Origin: Aquila chrysaetos chrysaetos
Taxonomy: Eukaryota > Chordata > Aves > Accipitriformes > Accipitridae
Direction: 5' to 3'
DNA length: 64,000 nt
Assembly (NCBI RefSeq): GCF_900496995.4
Contig: NC_044029.1
Span: 7,812,001-7,876,000, forward strand
Each line of letters opens with the position of its first letter. The first letter of the stretch is position 1. Below the pieces are notes generated by a model, which was not told the DNA's origin, made no database searches, and saw only the letters and a list, made by a program, of their open reading frames with translations. The translations under genes were made by a program, and so were the position numbers. This document shows positions 1-11,042 of this stretch, piece after piece.

Positions 1-3000
1 CTGATGCAGGATTTCTCCCCTAAAGTGCCTCTTTCTTCGTTAGGTATGGGGGAAGTCTGCACAGCTAGCCTAGACCTAGATATCTGACTTTCAGATGGTT
101 ACAGCTACGTGAGATGAATTCCACATGAAAAATCTCTACTACTTGCCAGCCTGTAATTGTGAAGGATTTGATCTCACTCAGTGACCTGCATGGTGTCTTC
201 TATTCTTATTGTCTTTTGTGTTACTTCACAACAAATTTCATGCACTTTAAACTCTGTAGTAACTCTACTTTTATAATCCATGCAAGAATCAGGATGCTCT
301 TAAGGAATTACAGAGGAAAATATTTTTTGCTAAGTAGTACTGATCTCCTGTAATTTAAAATGGGCCAAGTTTCTAGAGACCAGTTAAAAAAAATAAGCAC
401 AGTAGGGTACCCATGTATCAGTTACTCTTCTCAAAAAATAAGATTAGACTCTGGCTTGTGCACTTCCACCTTCTACTGCTGACTAGGTGCTACTTCAGTA
501 GGAAAATTGAAATACTAGTTCTCACAAGTTTGATTTCTGCAATCCCAGGATGACAGGTAAGAGCCTGCTGTTTCTTGTTCTTGGAAGAGGACAGATATAA
601 GCTTGTTGTACTCAGTGTCAGAAAGGAAGCAACTTTAAAGGATGGCAACATGTTTTTAAAGAAGTTTACATTATGTTATGTGGGAGCAACATAATATCTG
701 TCTCTGTCCCTGTTTTCTTCATTTATCTTTAATAGCACCCATTTGCTCCCCTTTTTGTTTGTCACCTATACTATTTTATCTGATCATCATTTCCAGCTTC
801 CAGAAGGCTGCCCTCTTACCACCTTTGCAATAGCTGAGGGTTTTTATATGTCTACTGCTTTCTTAAAAGACTAAGGCTTTTCTGTCAACCACATCTTCTC
901 CTCTTCTCCCACTCCAAATTGTGCGTTCAGCTCAGGTCCAGTGTGACTGCACAGGACATGGAACTGATTTTGTGAATGTTGGAAGGTGACCATCAGGCAT
1001 GCTACCCAGTTGTGCAGCTCACACCCGTGCTAGGCAAGATCAGCTACGGGTCATTGTTTTGGCCAGCTCTGCTAATACACAGCAAGAATTATGAAACTAT
1101 CGGCATTTTTTTATACATGAAACAAGCATAGACATTCATTTTTTGTCCAGAAAAATCAAGTAACAACCCTGCAAAGATCTTCTTGTGATGAGATACAGCT
1201 TAACAGAGATACGGCAGAGGACTTTATGTGCAGGGTCTTCATACACAAGTGTGTGCTGATGTGTATGAGTACCTATATATTATCAAAAGAAATATTGTTC
1301 ATTTTTTTGACCTTTTCCCTGTTTCCTCAAGCCCTTTCAAGTGGTTGTACAAAGCTGTACTGTTTTAGTAAGCTTTAGCTTTCTGTATGATCGGTCTCAA
1401 TGAACATCTATAATGGTAAATCTGAGCAACCCTTTCTCACTCACACCTGTTGCCAATCACCTTTTCTTGGTAAACCTTTAGCTAAGGAAGATGAGTCAGA
1501 GAGGCTTTCAGTATCCTCAAAGGGGCAGATGCACTTCTCACAGAAAAGCACTGAAGTGCTTAAATGAACAGAAATCAGGTTTACAAGCACCATGCTTCAG
1601 ATATTTTAACACTCACTCTATCTAAATAAAGACTTTACTTTTCACAGCAAATGTCAGCTCCTTCTTTCACATGAAGACATGCCTTGGAAAGTGGTGCAAA
1701 TAGTACATTATGTTTCTTCACACACCACTGAAAGCTGCTAATAAGGCATCAAAAATGTTTTAGCACAGCATATCTTCTTTTGCCTTCTGCCTTTTTGAAT
1801 GCTCAAAAGATATCTTGTTTATAATCTATATCTGCTCAGGTCACAGAAACGTGGATTTTGGGACCAGGTCAGAGAACCATGCATTGAAGTAGGCTGTCTG
1901 ATTTGCCACAATTATGCTAGATACAAGAAGAGAATCTAATTTTTTCAAAGAACAGTTCCAGATTACTTTCTTTAAGAGAATATAAATTTCTGGAGTTTCT
2001 CTCTAAACTTTCAGCTGTGAAGCCTGTCTGATAAAACCCTCAGTTCTCAATGCTATTCCTTGATCTTACACTGAAGGAGAAGTTTCACAGAGATTCAGAT
2101 GTTTCTTATAGGTATTTTTTTTTCCCCCAAAGGACATGAGAACACAAGGTTCAGAAATGTAGGCTTACAGGTTTTTTTACATGAAGTCTGATATCAGCAA
2201 TCCCGGATCATTTCAGTTTCTGGACAGAGTGAGTGAGTTCTCAACAGATATTTTACTGTTCTTTTTCTGTATCATTAACCTTCAAGGTAAATTTGATTTA
2301 GATTGCTGGCCATGCAGGAATCATCCAGGTTTGAACCCTGAAGACTTGCACATTTTGCTAAAGTGAAGGAACTGGGCTTTTCTGCAACCACACACCTTCA
2401 TTTGACCTTCTCTATTCCCTTCAATTATAAGAGCATCCTATCTGAAGTGGAGCAACAATCCAGAGCCCTGTAGAGCAAATAGAATAGAATGGACTAAGAA
2501 TGGAAATACAGAGAAAAAAAGATCAAAACTACCGAAGAAAAAAACTTTATGAAAACCTAAATTTATTCTTTTCAAGTTAACATAGTCCATGTGCAGCAGC
2601 ATTTCAGTCAAGCTTTTATTGCATAGGTATAGTTTGTATTAGAACAGTCCCTGGATTTCTTCATTGTCCTAAATAATATAAAAGTATTTAACAAAGATAT
2701 TCCTTAGACTGTTCAAAGAGTAAGTTCCTTACTTTACTTTAGTAATAAGTATTTACTTAAATAGAAAGAAGAAAGTGGGAAACAGATCATATTTAAACCC
2801 TCTAAACAAAGGTAAATTTTCCCTAAAGCATAATCTTCCCTATGCTAGTGTTAGATAGGTCAGATGTTAGTGTTAGATATTATTTTTAGATATTTCTAGC
2901 ATTCAAAATATCTTATTAACATGAAAAAAACATAAACCCTGAAGTGTTACAACATGCAATCATGAGCAATAATGAAGCCTATACAAAATTACTTTCTAAT

Positions 3001-5628
3001 TCTGTTTTCCTAATTCAAAACTCTTTTGTGGGATAGGGAATTACTTTCAAGTCTTTCTGTCTGTCTTTGTTTCTTTGGGAGTGTAAAGGATGTAAAGAGA
3101 TGGCTAGTTGAGTGTAATTTTTCTGAAAAAGCATGTTTTGCTACACTTCCTAAATATTATCAGAGCATGAATGATATAGAGGATTGAGTCAGGGTTCTGG
3201 GTAAGCTCCATGACAACATTCAAAGAAATAGATTTGAATTCCAAAGCTGCAGATATTGGTTTTAACAATATATACATCTTGGACTAGTATGATACAAAGA
3301 GAAAATAACAAATCTCCATTTAAGAGCTAGTGGGAAGAAAACTAATCTGTATAACTACAGACTAATGCAATTTTAGTAGAATTTGAGATTTTTCAATAGA
3401 AAATGTAACTGGATAAATGTAAAATGGGATCAAATTCAGTTCATATATGACTAAATATTTTTCTATGATAACTTTTAATACATGCTAAATGCACTATATG
3501 TCATTTATTTTTATTTCACTAATATTTGATTCGGCCCTATTAGGCAACTTGCAAAGTGAACCAGAGTAAATAACAGCACAGGAATTTGAAGTGGGACAAG
3601 GAATTAGTGCTATAGTGGATAAGAATGAGTAGATCAGAGGTGGAAAATATCAATGGACATTAAAAATTAAATTCCTAAAGATTCACTCTTTTTTGAATAT
3701 TTTCATAAATTGTAATAAATGCTCTCACCACAGTGAAAATTAAAAAAAAAAAACAAAAAAACCCCAAAAACAAAAAACAGAGAGAAGAATATAAACTAGA
3801 GAAGGTAAGTATTGTATATAGTGATAGATGTACTTACATTTATAAGTTTCTCGTTACCTTTCAAGAATGAAATGAGCTTCTGCTTTATGATAGGACCTTC
3901 TCCTTGGAGCTAGGTTTTCTTCTATTCTTCTTCACAGCCCTTAAAAGGGGTTCCTTGCTTCCTGCATGGATACCATGAGGTCTTCTAATTCTGAGACCAG
4001 TGTGAGAAAATGGTGCTAATTTGCTTGAGACACAGATTCAAACCTCAAGCCTGCTCAAACCTGGGCAGATTGGTGTTGATAACCCCAAATTATTAACAGC
4101 AATCTGTATTTCTGCCCTAGTCCATAGTGATATTCCTGGCTCTGCACAGCTTACTGAATGATTGAACTGACTCTGATTTGTGTAATTCCTGACCCTTGCC
4201 ACCCACTCTCTCCTTTTCCTCATCAGTTTTTAGTTGTTCCAGTTTCAGCTTAAAAACTCTCAGTTTGAAATGTCTCAGTTTGAAGCTGCTTTTCTTGATT
4301 CAGGAGGAATATTGGGAATGGGGGCCAGGTGGTTTCCTCTGCTGCAAACTCCCCTTTCTTTCAGAATATCCTGTATCTTCTAGTTCATAGAGCCTATGTA
4401 CACTTTAGTCCTCAACTAACACCAACCTAGCAAGACTTAACTCAGTATTAGGTTCCCTTTCCTCCTTTCTCCCTGACTTTCCCCTCTTTTTCTCCCTCCC
4501 TCCAAATACACACAACCCATGCCTCAGCCAGCTCTGACACTCTTGGGTTGGAGCCAGACAGAAGGAAAACCCAGTTAACATCTTCCCACATTTCTCATTA
4601 AGTCCCTTACCTGTCTGTATTTCATATCCCATTTGCTTGTTCCCTTACAGCCCCATTCACTTCCACTCTCTAACACAGAAATCTGTAAAACCACAAAGGT
4701 AAAGTGGAGGTACATGTAATAATTATATAAAAAACCCAAATTATAATGTTCATAACTCCCTCATTCTCCACAGGCAGGGTCTTGGAATAGTAACTCTTAC
4801 CTCCACTGTAATGAAAAAACTGCCTTCAGTAAATGGAAACTTTTGAGGAGAATGGAAGTTAAGTATTCACCAAGGATTTCAGCTTCAAAAGCAGCTGCAA
4901 TCTTAGTACTTCAGTGCCTTCTGCATATTGAAGAAAATTGTTTAGAAATTTGTGTTGTTATTGTCTATTTCTACAGCAAACAGCAAAAGTACCATAGTAT
5001 TCTGCCGTTAAATATCCCCGTAAGTTATACTTTATTTGCTGTAAAATTCAGAATAATTCAGAATAAACTCTTCATTCGTGGGTACATACACACATACCTT
5101 TGCTCCATGTGGTGTTATTTTTTTGATTCCTTCTTTTTGAACAGAACAAAAGGCATGTTGTCTGTTCCAAACAGCTCTTTATTTAAAAGATCATTAAATA
5201 AGATACCAAAACACAACAACAACTGCAGTATATGGGTTATACAACTACTCTAAAGATTTGGTAGTACACAAAAATAACCAAGAGATTTCATTCATGCAAG
5301 AACTATTAAGTAAACTATTTCTAAGACCTTCTCTATACCTGCTATAAAATAGGAAATCATTAGTTTTATTTTTTTTGAGGAGGAGGATTGGTTTTTAACC
5401 GTAGAGATTATTCATTGGATCAACTAAATTGTTGTTTGCATCCTAATAAAAGGCTTTAAAACATTAGATTCTGGGAACATTTGTCTTTAAATATATACAA
5501 ACAATATGGTTTTGAAAAAAAATTTTGGAGGAACCACACCATTTATTCCAGACAAAATGATTCCCATGTCATATTGCTCTCTGACAACTTTTTTTAAGAA
5601 AATAATGCACAATATAGCACATACTAGT

Positions 5629-5630
<2 letters not shown>
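1..5630. other. AT-rich intergenic sequence downstream of NTS
   Basis: I see no gene in this stretch. Open frames here are short, AT-rich, and several start at GTG or TTG. The longest, near 4843-5253 on the plus strand, encodes a low-complexity-like mix of Leu, Ile, Phe, Ser and Asn with no motif I recognise. An A-rich tract lies at about 3741-3778. In mammals the next gene on this side of NTS is MGAT4C, transcribed toward NTS, but none of its long coding exons appears here, so it must begin further left if the order is conserved. Confidence 0.6.

Positions 5631-5662
<32 letters not shown>
5631..5662. repeat. T32 homopolymer
   Basis: Uninterrupted run of 32 T on the plus strand, followed 40 bases later by a G-run at about 5702-5710. 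It would be the poly(A) tail of the possible retrocopy on the minus strand. Confidence 0.9.
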
Positions 5663-5663
<1 letters not shown>

Positions 5664-6420
5664 TGTACACATTTATTTTAGACTTTGAGTTAAATATTTA
5701 TGGGGGGGGGAAACCTTAAATTCTAAAATACTGGATTACAAAAATCTGTTATGCAGCTTGGATTTTTAAATAATGAATCAGAAAAAGCTGCAATAATGAT
5801 GTCAAGCTTGTCTTTTAGGATGTTTCCAGTCTATGCCCACGATCAGATTCACTGACGTACAAACTCAGCAGTTTTTCACTCACACACTGTTAACGCTTTG
5901 TTAAGCAGCTTAGACACTGCGTCTGCACAGAGGTCCTCAGGCTGCTGGCAGGCATTTGTGAAAGCAATGTGTAGACTATCTGAGAAGCCCCTTACGTACA
6001 CGTAAGAGAAACACATCCTGCAAAAGATTCCTACCACTGAACTTCAAGAGTAGAATAGAAAATGGTTCCAGCCTAATACTGCACTGTAACTTCTGAGCCA
6101 AAACAGACTGGTACTTGACCCACTGGGAGCTCAAACAGACAAATGCTATTCCTTGGTAATTCAAGTGCAGTTATGTATAATCCTCTCCTCTCCTTCTGCA
6201 TGAGGGGATGCGAGGAGTCTCCTGAGACAACAGCTGTACGCTCTCATCTGCTTGGAAAAGGCAAGTCTTAGTTGGGCAACCAACAGCTCCTGAGGCTTTA
6301 GGTTTCTTAATAGCTGACACCCTTCCAACAGTTCCTGGGTGGCTCCCATGCCATTTCCCCATATTGCCACCTCAGAGAAGTCGTTTGGCCAGCCAAAGCC
6401 TGCCTGCTAATGAGGTACCA
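5631..6420 (-). pseudogene. Possible processed retrocopy or 3' end of an unknown minus-strand transcript
   Basis: Read on the minus strand, this segment ends with AATAAA (5672-5677), nine bases, then an uninterrupted A32 tract (5631-5662). That is the layout of a reverse-transcribed mRNA tail. Upstream is an open frame from an ATG at 6016 to a stop at 5876 (46 codons, ending ...ALTVCE), preceded by a pyrimidine-rich CAG that could also be a splice acceptor; further upstream, other frames are open and then broken by stops. CpG dinucleotides are more frequent than in the flanks. A 7-bp match, CTAGTTA, abuts the tract (5624-5630) and recurs at 6734-6740, a possible target-site duplication, although 7 bp over about 1 kb could be chance. 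I do not recognise the protein. It may instead be a real terminal exon with a genomic A-run, or chance. Confidence 0.25.
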
Positions 6421-6451
6421 CAAAGCTCTTTCTAGTCCACTGTCTGATTAT

Positions 6452-6468
6452 TGGGTCTGTCAGACCCA
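6452..6468. repeat. Perfect inverted repeat, 8-bp arms
   Basis: TGGGTCTG at 6452-6459 and CAGACCCA at 6461-6468 are exact reverse complements around a single T. No function is evident. Confidence 0.8.
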
Positions 6469-6698
6469 CCCAAGTATCCTGGATCCGGCAGGTTTTGAAA
6501 TCTGATCATCAACACTGTGCTTTGGTGTGTCTTAATGTGACACCTGTTGGATTCCAGACATTGGAGCAGAATGTCAATTTTCAGTAGCAATGAATAAAAC
6601 CAAACAAATATGGTTTAGCTCCTCTTGTTGACAAAACTTAAAAATGTGATTCAGATGCTCCCTGGCAGTCCAGTAAATGGAGGGAAATAAAAACCAAT

Positions 6699-6730
6699 TG
6701 ACATCTATTTATTACTTTATTTAGATGTCA
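6699..6730. repeat. Hairpin: 9-bp perfect stem, 14-nt AT loop
   Basis: TGACATCTA at 6699-6707 is exactly complementary to TAGATGTCA at 6722-6730. The loop is made only of A, T and one C. It sits just before a short TCTA repeat (6741-6755). The stem is too short for a typical microRNA precursor. Confidence 0.8.
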
Positions 6731-6740
6731 GGGCTAGTTA

Positions 6741-9700
6741 TCTATCTATCTATCTGTTTATGTATTTGCAGGTTTTTGCAGCCTCACTCACAACTTTTGA
6801 ATGCTTGAATCTGGTAGCAACGAAAACCTCATTCTCCAGGTTCCTCGTGAAGATCAACCTCTCCCTCCGCTTTCTTTGCTTCCCGGACAAGGTACAAGTT
6901 CTGACTCTATTGTTATGCCACAGAAGTCAGTACATTTTATTTTGCAGCTTCTCTGCAACTCTTGTTTTATGACTGCCTTCAGTCAGTCCAATATTTTGGA
7001 TGTGGTGAACGTCAACGATCCATCTGGAACATTGGGGAAATCCAGAAGAACCTGCTTCTCTTTCTGCCCTCCTACACTCAAGTATTATAGCAGTGGCTTG
7101 CATCTTCAATTTGATACTGATAACTAATCTTGGGGAAAAAGAGTAAAGATCAAGACCAAATTATCACACCTCCATTGTGTGTTAGTTAAGAGTAGGGTAT
7201 GAGGCATAGCCACAATCATACCTCGCAAAATTAAATCTCTTTTAATCTGCAAACTCCACATTTCATCCACTCTGTTCACACCACAACCATTAAACTCTTA
7301 CCTAAAACATAGAACAAAGTTTAGGCTTATAATAGAAAAGACAGAAAACAGCAAATTTTATAATATACCACAAGCAAGACTCGAGAAATCTGAAGACTTA
7401 TTTTATCACCACATTTAACTTTGAGAACAGTAACTATTTATTTTTAATGTTTCTTTTAAAGAAAAACTAACAAATATATGCTTCAGAGATGATAAAATTA
7501 TTCCTTTCTCTATGTTTTACTTTTCTTGTATAGGGCATTTCCAAGATTATGGATGATAACTATTAAAAATATATAAAATCAAATTAAATCTCAGTTACAT
7601 TTAATTCTACCTTAGAAAGAACTGAGAGGTTTCTGCAATTGCTCTGTATGACAATATCCAATATTTTAGGCATATAAGAAATAATTAAGTATAAAGTTTC
7701 TGAATAATTGGTATAATTATTCATCTGTGAACGTCGTAAAAACATCAGCAATGGAATATGTAGGAAAAATGTGCTCCTCTGCAGAGACAGACAGCAAATG
7801 TCCCAGTAATTGCCTTTATAAAACAAAATTGTCCATATCAAGAGGCAGTTCTTTAAGCCAAGGTAGCAATCTGAGTTAATAGTCTTCAAAAAAACCCATT
7901 TTTAAACTTAGGGCAATTACGAGCTGCAGAAAGAAAAAGAAAAGAAAAAAAAAAGCCATCTAAATTTACAAATCTTTACATATTGTGAGGGCCTCTTCTG
8001 GCTTGAACTTCATTCAGCACCCATTTCTGCTGCAAATACAGCATTGATTTTGCAGGCAATGCACAGCTAGGGCCAAGGCAGGTACCCTGAGGATCCCACT
8101 GAAAGAATGCGCAAAATAGAGACAAATGTGCATAAGCCTGCCTATTTTTTTGCTGCCATCATCCAAAAAGGAGGGCTAAAGAAAGGCTGCAACTCCACAG
8201 CAGTGAAGTCATGAGGAGGTCGCAACAGCTAGAAGTGAGCGATTTCAGGAAAATAAGGGTCCCCCAGACATCAAAATATCCCTTAACAGCTCTGTGTATC
8301 TGGCTTAATTGTATGGTGTAAGCGGTTTTTATCGTTTTAATGCTGCTATGCTTGCTTTTCACCGATGACCAATAAGCTGAAATGCCAGCATTGGCTTTTA
8401 TATCTTTAGTGACCGTGTTACAATTATGGATATTGTTTCCTCGCCCAGTTAGGACTGTCTGTCACTCTGGATGACATTTCTCCGACAGCTCCCGGCACAC
8501 CTCCACCAGAGGCTGGGGGAACAACTCCTGCCGTACTTTTACGCTCTGCCTCCTCCAGTGACACACAGGAGCTGACCCTGTGTGGATTCACAGCCTGCTG
8601 AAAGGAAATGGGTTATTTTAAGCCATTTTCAGCCAGTCAGTCTGGCTAATCTGTTAACTCCGCACTGCAAGGAACAAGCACGCAGGCACAGGGTCAGTCC
8701 CACTTGAGTGTGGAGCACTACATGAGGGTGGGACAGTTCATCATCATCATTTGAGGTCCTCTGCCATCATCCTGAATATCCAAATCACCTCCAAAATGAA
8801 ACACGGAAGGGTGCTTTTGTTTTTGAAAATGTTAACACTCTCTATCAGATGACAACGTTACCTTACCCTACTTCTTTTTTTAATTCTTACACTCTTAAAC
8901 TGAACACAAGAGAAAAATATCATGGCAACCTATTTTTTTTTTTCTTATTCTTCTGTGTTCCCCATGAAATAATGATTTGAAGTTTCTTTTCTTTTTTCCT
9001 CATACATTGCTAGCAGTGAATTTTGGGACAAACTCTGTTCTGCTTTGTTATTACCAACAGGTAATTCAGAATTTAAAGTGTTCATAATAGGACTAGGGAG
9101 CTTGTAAGTATGTTGGAAAAGAGTGATCTTTCTTAGCCACTTGAGAGTATACTGTGTCTCCAGTCTAATTCTGCGACAGCTTCATAAAAAAATAAAGGGT
9201 ATGAACCTTATTCAAGCAAAGCCCTTAAGTGCATTACGCATTTAAAACACTGAGACCAAATGTCCTTAAGTGCTTTGCTGTATTCAAGTCATAACGATTA
9301 TTATAGTAATTAGTGTATGCTGTTATATCTTGTGAGTGAATGCATTTAGTGGCTATTTATTCAAATAAACTGATTAATAACATTTACAGTGAGAAAAGGA
9401 AATATAATTAGCTTTAATACAGTGAAAACACATTTTACTGTAAAAAAAAACCATCCCTCCCCATGTAACAAACTTGGTATAACCATTGGTATGGGTATGT
9501 TTTTTCCATGCATATCCCTGTGTATGTTTAATAATTGACAGAAAATCTGACCTGTGAGAGGATTTGGAAGTTCTCTGAGTGTTTTTTTCTGGCAGTTTCT
9601 TGGAACAGCATTGCTCTGAGGAAATACCTCAAACAGAAAACAGGTAGGTTTTCAAAAGCAGCGTCTGTCCCATTTTTTGCCTCTGGGTCTGAGCATCCAG

Positions 9701-10660
9701 GCTTCCTGGGTCTTGGACTATCCCTCTATTTTGACTGTTGTTGTGACCCCCAGTTCTCTCAGACTGTTTTCCTCCAGACTGGAACCCAGGATCATTGAGA
9801 TCCTGAGTCCCATGTACACTTCACAGACACAGAGCCGGAAAATGTGTACATTTCAGGTGGCGCTTGGCTCCTCACGGCTTGAAATCAGTATTTGCCATGC
9901 TGGGAGCTTCCCTCTCCGTCAGCTTCCAAGACTGACTCCAACCCCTGAAACTGCCTGTTGTTATTACAAATTTGTAGAGGGAGGGAAAGGAAATGCCTTT
10001 TAAGTTTAAAATGTTCTAACTTTAATTCTTCTTTCAAATATTTCTCCCAAGTTACTCATATAACCAGATTAGTATTTTGACTTTAACAGTGACAGCACAG
10101 GAGCATGAATAAGCTTTTATTTTTGTCTTTATTTTTTTTTTCCTGAGCATTCATAGATTAGGTAAACACTGTAAATTATTTTACTGATATAATAATCTGT
10201 TTTCCTTATTTACTCGGTGATACACAAGACTCTGAAGCACATCTGGGTTTGTTCTCACTAGCGTACTTTGTTAAAGTCTCATTTATGTACTGTTCTCTTA
10301 AGTTATGACTCTTCAGTGGCAAGTTAGGAGTCAAGAACTTAAAATTCATTTACAAGCAGGCAATTTAAAATATGAATTTTGAAATTGCCATTTAATAGTT
10401 AGCTGATAGTATTTCCTTCCTTCCTTAGACCTAATCCCTAATAAATTAAACTGGCCAACGTATAAAATGTTGTGGCAGTTCTGAAGAGTGTATTATACAA
10501 AAATCTGCAAGCATATATTTTTGAGGTGTTGCATTAAGAAATTGTAAGTTTCTCAGTAGGGTTTATGGACAATATCAATTTGCTTGGTGTATGTTGGTGT
10601 GCTTTATAAAATAGGAAAATACTACAATATTGTTGGAAATATGTTGAAATCTCAGTTTTG
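6741..10660. other. Intergenic sequence 3' of NTS
   Basis: No gene is evident. On the minus strand there are further AATAAA hexamers at 10116-10121 and 10128-10133 that could serve a longer NTS 3' UTR; mammalian NTS makes two mRNA lengths by alternative polyadenylation (family knowledge). A TAAT-rich AT block at about 9340-9440 is otherwise featureless. Confidence 0.5.
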
Positions 10661-10669
10661 TACAATACA

Positions 10670-10895
10670 TCATGCTTAGAAACTAGATTTATTTGCAAAT
10701 GTATTGGTCCAATTAATCTCAAGTAGGAAAAAATCACAATCAAGAAACAGCAATTGCAAAAAAGACACAGTTATGTTATCATCTTGATGATTTTCCATAG
10801 TATATTTTCACACAAGTATGATTTTAGATTTAAATAAGATAACCATAACGCACAGTTACCTATAAACTAAATATACATTGTTTTCTTCTGCTGCA
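10670..10895 (-). other. NTS: NTS 3' UTR (inferred)
   Basis: From the base after the stop codon to about 18 nt past the proximal poly(A) signal. It is AT-rich and has no clear conserved element by eye. The left limit is an estimate; a longer form could run to about 10,100. Confidence 0.45.
10688..10693 (-). terminator. NTS: Probable NTS poly(A) signal
   Basis: Minus-strand AATAAA lies about 200 nt past the NTS stop codon and is followed after about 20 nt by a TG/T-rich stretch, as expected for a cleavage element. Using it gives a 3' UTR of roughly 220-230 nt and an mRNA near 0.85 kb before the tail, in line with the short NTS mRNA class in mammals. Which signal is used cannot be seen from sequence alone. 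Confidence 0.55.
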
Positions 10896-11042
10896 TCAGT
10901 AATATGAACTTCTCTTGAGTATGTATGGTCTTCTAGCTTTGTTCACATGTAGCTGCCGTTTCAGAATATAGGGATTTTTTCTTTTCATTATTTCCTTGTC
11001 TTGGCTTGAGTTCTCTAGATCAAAAGCATCTTGCTGAAGTAA
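10896..11042 (-). CDS. NTS: NTS exon 4: neuromedin N (LANT-6), neurotensin and stop
   Basis: This 147-nt coding part opens in phase 0 after an acceptor reading CACCCTACAG and runs LLQQDAFDLEN... to the TGA at 10896-10898. It holds both bioactive peptides. KNPYIL (10962-10979) is flanked by Lys-Arg on both sides. QLHVNKARRPYIL (10917-10955) is likewise bounded by Lys-Arg, followed by SSYY. KNPYIL is the hexapeptide known as LANT-6 from chicken; mammals have KIPYIL. The shared PYIL-KR pattern shows an old internal duplication. Prohormone convertases cut at the KR pairs and carboxypeptidase removes them (family knowledge). Confidence 0.97.
   Translation of the reverse strand, partial: LLQQDAFDLENSSQDKEIMKRKNPYILKRQLHVNKARRPYILKRSSYY

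Noticed and set aside
4843-5253. 136-codon plus-strand frame
   Set aside because: AT-rich composition and no recognisable domain; not an MGAT4C exon.
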